This document shows positions 24,100 to 37,200 of a stretch of 64,000 nucleotides of DNA, piece after piece. The notes below the pieces were generated by a model, which was given only the letters and a program-made list of their open reading frames with translations, did no database searches and was not told the DNA's origin. The stretch is taken from NCBI GenBank assembly GCA_033439265.1, contig JAVTVX010000012.1:35032261-35096260 (forward strand). Direction: 5' to 3'. Positions within the stretch are counted from its first letter, which is position 1. Each line of letters opens with the position of its first letter. Origin of the DNA: Dillenia suffruticosa. Its lineage: Eukaryota > Streptophyta > Magnoliopsida > Dilleniales > Dilleniaceae. A program made the position numbers and the translations under genes.

Positions 24100-25170
24100 G
24101 AGAGCGCATTGTCTTCTCTTCTTGATTAGAGTCTTGGTGTCTGGATTTGGTTTCCTGCGTCTCTCAGCAATTAAAATGCAAGGTAAGGCGTTTTGTTTAA
24201 AAGTTTTCTTGATCGCAGTATTGTGTCTCTCTCTAGGGTTTCTAACACCTGCTTTGAAATTTCTAGACGGAGAAAGAGAGAGAGAGAGAGAGAGAGAGCG
24301 CGCATTGTCTTCTCTTCTTGATTAGGGTCTTGGTGTCTGGATTTGGTTTCCTGCGTCTGTCAGCAATTAAAATGCAAAGTAAGGCTTTTTGATTAAAATT
24401 TTGTTTTCTTGATCGCAGTATTGTGTCTCTTTCTCTTGGGTTTCTAACATCTGCTTTGAAATTTCTAGACGGAGAAAGAGAGAGAGAGCGCTTCTTGATT
24501 AGAGTTTTGTTGTCTGGATTTGGTTTCCTGCGTCTGTCAGCAATTAAAATGCAAGGTAAGGCTTTTTGTTTAAAATTTTGTTTTCTTGATCACAGTATTC
24601 TCTCTCTGTCTCTCTAGGGTTCCTAATGCCTGGTCTGAAATTCTAGACATCGTAGTATATCTGTGTGGTTTTTTCAAGTCTCTTTGAATTTTAAATGGAT
24701 ATTGAGGTCTTGAATCTTATGCATGTTCTGGATCGGTGAAGTGAATCAATCAATCTCTCCATGTATTTTCTAATTTTTGTCTTTCATTTGGAGTTTTAAT
24801 TGGAGAATTTTTTGCAGAATTCCATGGTTGTTTCTGGTGGTGATTAGGGTTTTGGTGTCTGGATTTGGTTTCTTGATTCTCTCAGCAATTGGAGAATGCA
24901 GGGTAAGGCTTTCTGTTTAAAATTTGAATGATTGTGATTGCATTATTTTGTCTCTCTCTAGGGGTTCTAATACCTGCTCTGAAATTTGTAGACATCTGAT
25001 ATTTGTGTTTGGTTTTTTCAAGTATCTTTGAATTTTAATTGGACATTGAAGTTTTGAAACTTATACTCGCTAAAGTGAATCAATTAGTTCATTCTTTCCA
25101 TGCTTTTTCTGTTTTTTTTTTGTTTCATTAGGAGTTCTAATTGGAGAATAACTTTTTTTCTTGGATTGAT
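23230..25170 (+). repeat. Tandem array of a leader exon plus adjoining intron, eight copies
   Basis: The string CAGCAATTAAAATGCAAG|GTAAGG (or a close variant) recurs at 23322, 23515, 23707, 23899, 24165, 24361, 24538 and, more diverged, 24883. Spacings are 193, 192, 192, 266, 196, 177 and 345 bp. Each copy has an exon-like part (GTCTTGGTGTCTGGATTTGG, then CTCTCAGCAATT), a consensus donor, then intron-like sequence with pyrimidine-rich AG acceptors (TTGATCGCAG, CTCTCTAG) and a variable (GA)n tract. Copy spacing varies mainly through the (GA)n length. The last two copies carry an extra ~150 bp (GTTTTTTCAAGTCTCTTTGA and on), so the ~192-bp unit looks like a shortened version of an older ~345-bp unit. 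In copies 2-8 an ATG lies just before the donor. No coding body was found downstream. Confidence 0.82.
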
Positions 25171-25319
25171 GCTATTTAAGTTTAAATTTGAGATTATGCA
25201 GGAAATAGTACAATGTAATCATGTTAATGGAATGGTTGTATTTTCTGGGACGATGTTGTTCTATTTCCATATGTAGCCATTAATTCAAATCCTTTCCCCC
25301 CCAACTTTCTATAATTTTG

Positions 25320-25439
25320 TACCCATTATGAAAATGTATGAACAAGGGCAAAAGAAGTGACAATTCAAAAAAAAAAATCCAAAAAATTAAATTTGATTGG
25401 TTGACGAGGAAAACCATGTTTAAAACAATCAAATTCTTT

Positions 25440-25490
<51 letters not shown>

Positions 25491-25577
25491 AAATGACAAC
25501 CTGAATTCTAAAAATGACAGCAAATATTAACCTAACACCCTTTGAATATATATATCTAAAATGAAAAACAAATTAAA

Positions 25578-25661
<84 letters not shown>

Positions 25662-28222
25662 CTTCCCAAAAGTAATATTATTTAGAAAATGAAAATTTTA
25701 AATCTTTTTGCCTTATCTTTCCACAAAATCAGTTTTCCACAAACCAAAAAGAGACCAGGAGAGGGCAAAAGATTTTTTACAATCTAAGATCCTTTAATAT
25801 TTACTCTTCACCAAATCAAAGAAGGGGAGAAGAAATTATGAATCCTAGAGATTGCTTTTGTGAATTATAAATCCGATTTCCTGACAAATCAACTCTTAAC
25901 CCTAAGTCTCTTCCAAGTTTGTCCATATGATGAAATCATATGAACAAAGAATTAAAAAGAAAAAAAAGGAGAGAATTCAAAAATGAAATTCCCCACTAAA
26001 TTAGATTTGATGTTGAATGAGAAAAGCTCCTTTAGAAAGCTGAAAATATATTTGGGCATAAAAGCGACAATCTGAATTTTAAAATAAAATTTACTATGAT
26101 TCCTGAAGCAACAATTCTTTCCTTCTTATGAAATCATACGAATGAAGAGAAAAAAAACAAAAAAATTGAGGAGGGAATTCAAAAAGAAAAATTACCAAAA
26201 ATTTGATTCAGTCTTCAAAGGGGAAAAACCATTTCAAAACTCTGTAAAATTCTAAAAGGAAAAAGGAAATATATTTTGAAAGAAAAGCAACAATCTAAAA
26301 TTGAAAATAATAACGAAATTTCTATCATTAATGAAGTAAATACTCAATTAAAACATGATAAAATTCAACTTTCCACAACATAGCTCAAAAATAGTTCATC
26401 TTTTAAGCTAAATTTTCAAAAAAGTATATGGATTGTCCCACATTTCTGTCCACTTGAGAATACGGAGGCTTTTTTTTAACTTCAGTCGAATCTATTACTA
26501 TACCATTAATGATCATAATCATTTGAAAAACACTGTTATTATCAACAAATATTAATTTAACATAGTTTAAAATATATGTATTAAAAAAGATCAAGTATGA
26601 TGTCAAAGAGAGAGGTGCCCATTAGTTTTCTCCCTATAAATCATATTTGTTTTTTTAGGATAAAATGTTGTTCTAATATTTCCCATAATCTTTATGCATG
26701 CGCAAAAGAATTTTGACATTAATTTTTTCTCGAGAAATGATATTTTTTAGCGTAAAATAATTTTTTGTCCCAGTTTTACCTCTAATCTTTAAGAACATCT
26801 AAAAGATGGAAGACATTAATTTTCTCCCTAGAAATGATATTTTTAAAATAAAATCTTTTATTTTTCTACTTCTTCCCCCTCATTTTTCTGCACATCCAAA
26901 AAATGTTTAACAGTAGTTTTTTCCCTATAAATGATATATTTTTTTTAGAATAAATTTTTGTCTAATTCTTTTCCCTTAACTTTATGGATATTCAAAAAAT
27001 TTTTGATATTAGTTTTCTCCCTAGAAATGATTTTTTTTAGAATAAACTCTTTCCACAACTTAGTACACAAATTGTTCATCTTCTAAATCTATGCTAAATT
27101 TCCAACAAAGTATATCGATTGTCCCACACTTCTTTGCACTTAGAAATATAAGGAGGCTTATTTTTTTTAACCTCAATCAAATCTACGACTATACTAGTAA
27201 TGATCATAATCATTTTAAAAACATTGATTTATTTTCAACAAATATTAATTTTCAACAGCTGTTAATTTAACATAGTTTAAAATATATGTATAAAAAAGAT
27301 CAAATACCATGTCAAAGAGAGAGATGGCTATTAGTTTTCTCCCTAGAAATGATACTTTTTAGAATAAAACCTCTTTGGTCTAATCTTTCCCATAATCTTT
27401 ACGCATACCCAAAATAATTTTGACATTAATTTTTTCCTGAGAAATGATATTTTTTAGAGTAAAGTATTTTTTGTCTAATTTTCCCTCAAATCTTTAATCA
27501 CATCTAAAAGATTTATGACATTAATTTTCTCCCGAAAAATGATTTTTTTAAAATAATATCTTTTTTATGTAATTCTTCCCCCTAATCTTTATGCACATCC
27601 AAAAATTTTTTACAATAGTTTTTCACGAGAAATTATATTTTTTTCAGCAAAATTTTTTCTTTTTCTAATTCTTTCCCCATATCATTTTGCACATCAAAAA
27701 AATTTTTTACATTAGTTTTCTCCCAAAAAATGTTATTTTTTAAAATGAACTCTTTTTTATCCAATTTTCCCCCTAATCTATATGCTCATCCAAAGGCTTG
27801 TTTTTTTTTAAACATTCTGACAATCTTCTTTTTAAAATCTCTTCCCAAAAAATCTACTACCCACCAATTCAAAGAAGGATAGATCCTAGAGATTGCTTAT
27901 GCGACTTCTAAATCACATTTCTAAATAAACAAAAGATCTTTTGCCTTCACCTACAGTCCCAACTACAAAATCATGTGAGCAAAGACTAATTGAAGAGAGT
28001 ATTCAAAAAAAAAAAAAAAGAAAGATCCAATTAAATTCAATCATGTCGTGAGAAAAACCAAAACCCTTTTCAAATTCTTGAAAAAAGTAAGTAAATTTGC
28101 TCAAAAATGCAACCATCTAAATACTGAATAAGAATGAAAATTTTTGCAACTAATGAGGTTTTTACTTGGTAAACCATGTCACTAACTAAATTATAAACGA
28201 AACAATGTAAGATCATTATCTT
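25320..28222 (+). repeat. Left flank of the large array: diverged repeat units
   Basis: Older, scrambled relatives of the core units. One module (AAATTAAATTTGATTGGTTGACGAG and following) parallels the AATTCAATCATGCGATGAGAAAAACC module of the core. The segments near 26390-26640 and 27060-27340 are two copies of one sequence (AAAGTATATGGATTGTCCCA / AAAGTATATCGATTGTCCCA), each followed by runs of the ~95-bp sub-repeat. Contains a (TA)n run at 25443-25487 and a (GA)n run of about 78 bp at 25581-25658. No gene. Confidence 0.7.
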
Positions 28223-31200
28223 CCTCCCTAGAAATCATACTTTTTAGAATAAAACCTTTTTGGTCTAATCTTTTCCATAATATTTTTGCATACCCAAAAC
28301 AATTTTGACATTAATATTCTCGCGATAAATGATATTTTTTAGGGTAAAGTATTTTTTGCCTAGTTTTCCCTCTAATCTTTAACCACATCTAAAAGATTTA
28401 TGACATTAATTTTCTCCCTACAAATGATACTTTTAAAATAAAATCTTTTTTGTGTAATTCCTCCCCTTAATCTTTCGGCACATCCAAAAATTGTTTACAT
28501 TAGTTTTTTCACTTGAAATGATATTTTTTCATCATAATTTTTTCTTTTTCTAATTCTTTCCTCTTTTCATTATGCACATCCAAAAAATTTTTTACAATAG
28601 TTTTCTCCCAAAAAATGTTATTTTTTAAATGAACTCTTTTTTGTCCAATTTTCCCCCTAATCCTTATGCTTATCCAAAGGCTTTTTTTTTAAACATTCTG
28701 AAAATCTTCTTTTTAAAATCTTTTCCCAAAAAATCTACTATCCACCAATTCAAAGAAGGATAGATCTTAGAGATTGCTTAGGTGACTTCAAAAGCACATT
28801 TCTATATAAACAAAAGATCTTTTCCCTCCACCTACAGTCCAAACAACGAAATCGTATGAGCAAAGACCAATCGAAGAGAGTATTCAGAAAAAAAAGAAAG
28901 ATCCCAAAAATATAAATTCAATCATGCGATGAGAAAAACCAAAATCCTTTCCGATTCTCTGAAAAAGCAATTAAATTTCTACAAAAATACAACCATCTAA
29001 ATCCTGAATAAGAATGAAAATTTCTGCAACTAATAAGGTTTGCACATTGTAAACCATGTCACTAACTAAATTATAAACCAAACAATGTAAAATAGATCGT
29101 TATCGTCTAGATCTATGCTAAACTTCCGGCAAAGAGTATGAGGATTACATAAACTTCGTGATAATTCCGTGCCCACCGAAAGAAAAATGAGGATGCTTAT
29201 ATTTTCTTATCTCAACCATATCTAAAACCATACCTCTAATGAGACAATCATTCCAAAAGTGGTTTTGTTGTCAGACACGCTCTAAGGTATTACGAAAAGG
29301 CATAATGTCAAATGGAGATGTGCATATTTGTTTTCTCAACAAAAATAATATCTTGCATAAGATGAAATTTGAAATCTTATTGCTTGATTTTCCCCCAAAA
29401 TCAATTGTGTGCTAAATAGCAAAGAGAAGAGAGGGAGGTATCCAAGATATGTTTGTCTGAAACGATTCTTATATAATCTTCCCCCGCCCCCAAAGAATTC
29501 CTCTCCACTAAATCAAACTTACAAAGAGACAAGATCGACTAGATTTTAGAGATTACTTTCCTCATTTGTAAACTGCATTTGATGACAAGCCAAAATCTTT
29601 CCACTCAACCTTTTACACATCATGTTGAGTTGTATGAACAAAAAGTTAAAAAAAAAAAGGAACAGAAAAAAGAAAATCCAAAATGAGAGATGAAAAATAA
29701 AACCCAACAAGAGTAGATTAGATCGTCCAATGAGAGAAACAACGACAAATTCTAATAGAAAAAAAAGTAAATATTTGTGGACCAAAAATTAAAAATCTGA
29801 AATAACAACATTGTTAGTAACTTAACTATAAATCCAACACTATAAAATAAATAGCTATTTTCCTCCCTAGAAATCATACTTTTTAGAATAAAACCTTTTT
29901 GGTCTAATCTTTCCCATAATCTTTATGCTTACCCAAAAGAATTTAGACATTAATTTTCTCGCGATAAATGATATTCTTTAGGGTAAAGTATTTTTTGCCT
30001 AATTTTTCCTTCTAATCTTTAACCACATCTAAAAGATTTATGACATTAATTTTCTCCCTACAAATGATATTTTTAAACTAAAATCTTTTTTGTATAATTC
30101 CTCCCCCTAATCTTTCGTCACATCCAAAAATTTTTTACATTAGTTTTTTCACTTGAAATGATATTTTTTCAGCTTAATTTTTTCTTTTTCTAATTCTTTC
30201 CTCTTTTCATTATGCACATCCAAAAAATTTTTTACAATAGTTTTCTCCCAAAAAATGTTATTTTTTAAATGAACTCTTTTTTGTCCAATTTTCCCCCTAA
30301 TCCTTATGCTTATCCAATGGCTTGTTTTTTAAACACTCTTAAAATCTTCTTTTTAAAATCTTTTCCCAAAAAATCTACTATCCACCAATTCAAAGAAGGA
30401 TAGATCTTAGAGATTGCTTAGGTGACTTCAAAATCACATTTCTATATAAACAAAAGATCTTTTCCCTCCACCTACAGTCCAAACTACGAAATCGTATGAG
30501 CAAAGACCAATCGAAGAGAGTATTCAGAAAAAAAAGAAAGGTCCCAAAGATATAAATTCAATCATGCGATGAGAAAAACCAAAATCCTTTCCGATTCTCT
30601 GAAAAAGCAATTAAATTTCTACAAAAATACAACCATCTAAATCCTGAATAAGAATGAAAATTTCTGCAACTAATAAGGTTTGCACATTGTAAACCATGTC
30701 ACTAACTAAATTATAAACCAAACAATGTAAAATAGATCGTTATCGTCTAGATCTATGCTAAACTTCCGGCAAAGAGTATGAGGATTACATAAACTTCGTG
30801 ATAATTCTGTGCCCACCGAAAGAAAAATGAGGATGCTTATATTTTCATATCTCAACCATATCTAAAACCATACCTCTAATGAGACAATCATTCCAAAAGT
30901 GGTTTTGTTGTCAGACACGCTCTAAGGTATTACGAAAAGGCATAATGTCAAATAGAGATGTGCATATTTGTTTTCTCAACAAAAATAATATCTTGCATAA
31001 GATGAAATTTGAAATCTTATTGCTTGATTTTTCCCCCAAAATCAATTGTGTGCTAAATAGGAAAGAGAAGAGAGGGAGGTATCCAAGATATGTTTGTCTG
31101 AAACGATTCTTATATAATCTTCCCCCCCCCCCAAAGAATTACTCTCCACTAAATCAAACATACAAAGAGACAAGATCGGCTAGATTTTAGAGATTACTTT

Positions 31201-34200
31201 CCTCATCTGTAAACAGCATTTGATGACAAGCCAAAATCTTTCCACTCAACCTTTTACACATCATGTTGAGTTGTAAGAACAAAAATTTAAAAAAAAAGGA
31301 ACAGAAAAAAGAAAATCCAAAATGAGAGATGAAAAATAAAACCCAACAAGAGTAGATTAGATCGTCCAATGAGAGAAACACATGACAAATTCTAATAGAA
31401 AAAAAAGCAAATATTTTTTTACCAAAATTGAAAAATCTGAAATAACAACATTGTTAGTAACATAACTATAAATCCAACACTATAAAATAAATATCTATTT
31501 TCCTCCCTAGAAATCATACTTTTTAGAATAAAACCTTTTTGGTCTAATCTTTCCCATAATCTTTATGCTTACCCAAAAGAATTTAGACATTAATTTTCTC
31601 GCGATAAATGATATTCTTTAGGGTAAAGTATTTTTTGCCTAATTTTTCCTTCTAATCTTTAACCACATCTAAAAGATTTATGACATTAATTTTCTCCCTA
31701 CAAATGATATTTTTAAACTAAAATCTTTTTTGTGTAATTCCTCCCCCTAATCTTTCGGCACATCCAAAAATTTTGTTCATTAGTTTTTTCACTTGAAATG
31801 ATATTTTTTCAGCTTAATTTTTTCTTTTTCTAATTCTTTCCTCTTATCATTATGGACATCCAAAAAATTTTTTACAATAGTTTTCTCCCGAAAAAATGTT
31901 ATTTTTTTAAATGAACTCTTTTTTGTCCAATTTTCCCCCTAATCCTTATGCTTATCCAAACGCTTTTTTTTTTAAACATTCTGGAAATCTTCTTTTTAAA
32001 ATCTTTTCCCAAAAAATCTACTATCCACCAATTCAAAGAAGGATAGATCTTAGAGATTGCTTAGGTGACTTCAAAATCACATTTCTATATAAACATAAGA
32101 TCTTTTCCCTCCTCCTACAGTCCAAACTACGAAATGGTATGAGCAAAGACCAATTGAAGAGAGTATTCAGAAAAAAAAGAAAGATCCCAAAAATATAAAT
32201 TCAATCATGCTATGAGAAAAACCAAAATCCTTTCCGATTCTCTGAAAAAGCAATTAAATTTCTACAAAAATACAACCATCTAAATCCTGAATAAGAATGA
32301 AAATTTCTTCAACTAATAAGGTTTGCACATTGTAAACCATGTCACAAACTAAATTATAAACCAAACAATGTAAAATAGATCGTTATCGTCTAGATCTATT
32401 TTAAACTTCCGGCAAAGAGTATGAGGATTACATAAACTTCGTGATAATTCTATGCCCACCGAAAGAAAAATGAGGATGCTTATATTTTCTTATCTCAACC
32501 ATATCTAAAACCATACCTCTAATGAGACAATCATTCCAAAAGTGGTTTTGTTGTCAGACACGCTCTAAGGTATTACGAAAAGGCATAATGTCAAATGGAG
32601 ATGTGCATATTTGTTTTCTCAACGAAAATAATATCTTGCATATGATGAAATTTGAAATCTTATTGCTTGATTTTTCCCGCAAATCAATTGTGTGCTAAAT
32701 AGCAAAGAGAAGAGAGGGAGGTATCCAAGATATGTTTGTCTGAAACGATTCTTATATAATCTTCCCCCCCCAAAGAATTACTCTCCACTAAATCAAACAT
32801 ACAAAGAGACAAGATCGGCTAGATTTTAGAGATTACTTTCCTCATCTGTAAATAGCATTTGATGACAAGCCAAAATCTTTCCACTCAACCTTTTACACAT
32901 CATGTTGAGTTGTATGAACAAAAATTAAAAAAAAAGGAACCGAAAAAAGAAAATCCAAAATGAGAGATAAAAAATAAATATCCAATAAGAGTAGATTAGA
33001 TCGTCCGAAGAGAGAAGCACAACAAATTCTAAAAAAAAATAAAGCAAATATTTTTGGACCAAAAATTAAAAATCTGAAAGTTAATAATATTTTAAACTTC
33101 TACCATTAAGGAAGTTAATTATTCTTAAAAAGACTAAGTCCAGCTCAATAGTAGAAGAGTTCATAAATAGTAACAACATTGTTAGAAACTTAACTATAAA
33201 TTCGACACAATAAAAATAAATAACTATCTTCGCCCCTAGAAATGGTACTTTTTAGAATAAAACCTTTTTGGTTTATTCTTTCCCATAATCTTTATGCTTA
33301 CCCAAAAGAATTTTGACGTTAATTTTTTCCCAATAAATGATATTTTTTAAAGTAAAGTATTTTTTGTCTAAATTTTTATGCTAATCCTTAAGCACATGTA
33401 AAAGATTTGTGACATTAATTTTCTCCCTATAAATGATATTTTTAAAATAAAATGTTTTGCTATGTAATTCTTCCCCCTTATCTTTCTGCACATCCAAAAA
33501 TTTTTTACAACGGTTTTTTCATTTGAAATGATATTTTTTTCAGCATAATTTTTTCTTTTTCTAATTCTCTCCCCTTATAATTTTGGACATCCAAAAAATT
33601 TTTTACATTAGTTTTCTCCCTAAAAATGTTATTTTTAAAATGAAATCTTTTTTGTCGAATTTTCCCCATAATCTATATGCTCATCCAAAGGATTTTTTTT
33701 TTAACATTCTGAAAATCTTCTTTTTAAAATCTTTTCCCAAAAAATCTACAATCCACCAATTCAAAGTAGGGTAGATCCTATAGATTGCTTTGGTGACTTC
33801 TAAATCACATTTCTAAATAAACAAAAGATCTTTTCCCTCCACCTACAGTCCCAACTACGAAATCATATGAGCAAAGAAATCATATGAGCAAAGACTAATC
33901 GAAGAGAGCATTCAAAAAAAAAAAGATCCCAAAAAAAGTTAAATTCAATCATGTGATGAGAAAAACCAAAACCCTTTCAAATTCTTGAAAAAAGCAAGTA
34001 AATTTGCAGAAAAATGTAACCATCTAAATCCTGAATAAGAATGAAAAATTTTGCAACTAATGAGGTTTGCACATTGTAAAATGTGCCACTAACTAAATTA
34101 TAAACCAAACAATGTAAAATTGATCGTTATCTTCTAGATCTATGCTAAACTTCCGGCAAAGAGTATTAGGAATACATAAACATCCTGATAATTCTTTGCC

Positions 34201-37200
34201 CACCGAAAGAAAAATAAGGATGCTTATATTTTCTTAGCTCAACCATATCTAAAACCATACCTCTATGAGACAATCATTCCATAAGTGGTTTTGTTGTTAG
34301 ACACGCTCTAAGGTATTAAGAAAAGGCATAAATGTCAAATAGATATGTGCATATTTGTTTTCTCAACAAAAATAATATTTTCCATAAGATGAAATTTGAA
34401 ATCTTGTTGCTTGATTTTTCCCCCAAAATCAATTCTTTGCCAAATAGTAAAAAGAAGAGAGGGAGGCATCCAAGATATGTTTGTCTGAAATGATTCTTAT
34501 ATAATCTTCCCCCCCCCCCAAGAATTACGCTCGACTAAATCAAAGATATGAAGAGACTTGATAGGTTAGATTTTAGAAATTACTTTCTTCATCTATAAAC
34601 CGCATTTCATGACAAGCCAAAATCTTTCCCCTCAACCTTTTACTCCTCATGTTGAGTTATATGAACAAAAAGTTATAAAAAAAGGGAACAAAAAAAAGAA
34701 AAACCAAAATGAGAGATCAAAATTAAATACCCAGCATGAGTAGATTAGATCGTTCGATGAGAGAAACACATGAGAAATTCTGAAAGTTAATAATATTTAA
34801 AACTTCTACCGTTAATGAAGTTAATTATTCTTAAAAAGATTAAGTCCATCTCTACAGTAGAAGAGTTCACAAATGGTAACAACATTGTTAGTAACTTTAA
34901 CTATAAATCCAAACACTATGAAATACATAACTATCTTCCTCGCTTAAAATGGTACTTTTTAGAATAATTCCTTTTTTGTCTAATCTTTTCCGTAATGCTT
35001 ATGCATATCCAAAAGATTTTTGACATTAATTTTCTCATGATAAATGATATCTTTTTAGAGTAAAGTATTTTTTGTCAAATTTTTCCCTTTAATCTTTTTG
35101 CATTTCTAAAAGATTTGTGACATTAATTTTCTCCCTACAAATGATATTTTTAAAATAAAATCTTTTTCATGTAATTCTTTCCCCTAATCCTTCTGTACAT
35201 CCAAAATTTTTTACATTTGTTTTTTTCACTCCAAATGATATTTTTTTCTTCTTAATTTTTTCATTTTTCTATTTCTTTCCCTTGATCATTATGCACATCC
35301 AAAAAATGAACTCTTTTTTGTCCAATTTTCCCCCTAATCCTTATGCCTATCGAAAGGATATATTTTTTTTAACGTTCTGAAAATCTTCTTGTTAAAATCT
35401 TTTACCAAAAAATCTACTATCCACCAATTCGAAGAAGGGTAGATCCTCGAGATTGCTTACATGACTTCTAAATGACATTTCTATATAAACAAAAGATCTT
35501 TTCCCTCCACCTACAGTCCCAACTACGAAATCAAATGAGCCAAGACTAATCGAAGAAAGTATTCAACAAAAAAAAAAAGAAAGATCCCAAAAAAATTAAA
35601 TTCTATCATGCGATGAGAAAAACCAAAACCCTTTCAATTTCATGAAAAAAGCAAGTAAATTTGCACAAAAATGCAACCATCTAAATCCTGAATAAGAATG
35701 AAAATTTCTGCAACTAATGAGCTTTGCACATTGTAAGCCGTGTTACTACCTAAACTAGAAACCAAACAATGTAAAATAGATTGTTATCATCTAGATGTAT
35801 GCTAAACTTCCGGCAAAGAGTATAAAGATTATATAAACTTTGTGACAATTTTGTGCCCACTGAAAGAAAAATGAGGATGCTTATGTTTTCTTATCTCAAC
35901 CATATCTAAAACCATCCCTCTAATGAGATAATCATTCCAAAAGTGGTTTTGTTGTCAGACATGCTCTAAAGTATTAAGAAAATGCATAATGTGAAATAAA
36001 GATGTGCATATTTGATTTCTCAACAAAAATAATATTTTCCATAATAAGAAATTTGAAATCTAGCTTGATTTTTTTCCCGAAATCAAGAGGCATCCAAGAT
36101 ATGTTTGCCTGAAATGATTCCTATATAATCTCCCCCCCCCCAACAATTACTCTCCACTATATCAAATATATAAATAGACAAGATAGGTTAGATTTTAGAG
36201 ATAACTTTCCTCATCTGTAAACCGCATTTCATGACAAGCCAAAATCTTTCCCCTCAACCTTTTACACCTCATGTTGATTTGTATGAACAAAAAGTTCCAA
36301 AAAGAAGGGAACAGAAAAAAGAAAATCCATAATGAGAGATCAAAAATAAATAACCGACAAGAGTAGATTAGATCGTCCGATGAGAGAAATGCATGACAAA
36401 TTCTGAAAGAAAAAAAAGCAAATATTTTTTGACCAAAAATTAAAAATTTGAAAGTTAATAATATTTAAAACTTCTACCATTAATGAATTTAATTATTCTT
36501 AAAAAGATTAAGTCCTGCTCAACAGTAGAAGAGTTCACAAATGGTAACAACATTGTTGGTAACTTAACTATAAATCCAACAGAATAAAAATACATAACTA
36601 TCTTCCTCCCTAGAAATGATACTTTTAGAATAAAACCTTTTTGGTCCAATCGTTCCCATATCTTTATGCTTAACCAAAATAATTTTGAAATTAATTTTCT
36701 CTCAAAAAATGATATTTTTTAAAGTAAAGTATTTTTTGTCAAAGTTTTTCCTTCAATCTTTAAGCACATCTAAAAGATTTATGACATTTTATCTCCCTAC
36801 AAATGATATTTTTAAAATAAAATCTTTTTTTGTGTAATTCTTCCCCCTAATCTTTCTACACATCAAAAATTTTTTACATTAGTTTTTTCACTTGAAATGA
36901 TATTTTTTCAGCATAATTTTTTCTTTTTCTAATTCCTTCCCCCTATCATTATGCACATCCAAAAAAATTTTTACATTAGTTTTCTCCCAGAAAAATGTAA
37001 TTTTTTTTTTTTTTTTTTTTGAAATGAACACTTTTTTGTTCAATTTTCCCCCTTATCTTTATGCTCATCTAAAGGGGTTTTTTTTTTATCGTTATGAAAA
37101 TCTTCTTTTTTAAATCTTTTTCCAAAAAATCTACTATCCACCGATTCAAAGAAGGATAGATCCTAGAGATTGCTTACGTGACTTGTAAATGACATTTCTA

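Noticed and set aside
23429-24125. Long open frames on both strands over the leader-exon array
   Set aside because: They arise from unit lengths that are multiples of three and GA/CT repeats (RERERE, SLSLSL). They are interrupted by clear splice donors and are not protein-like.
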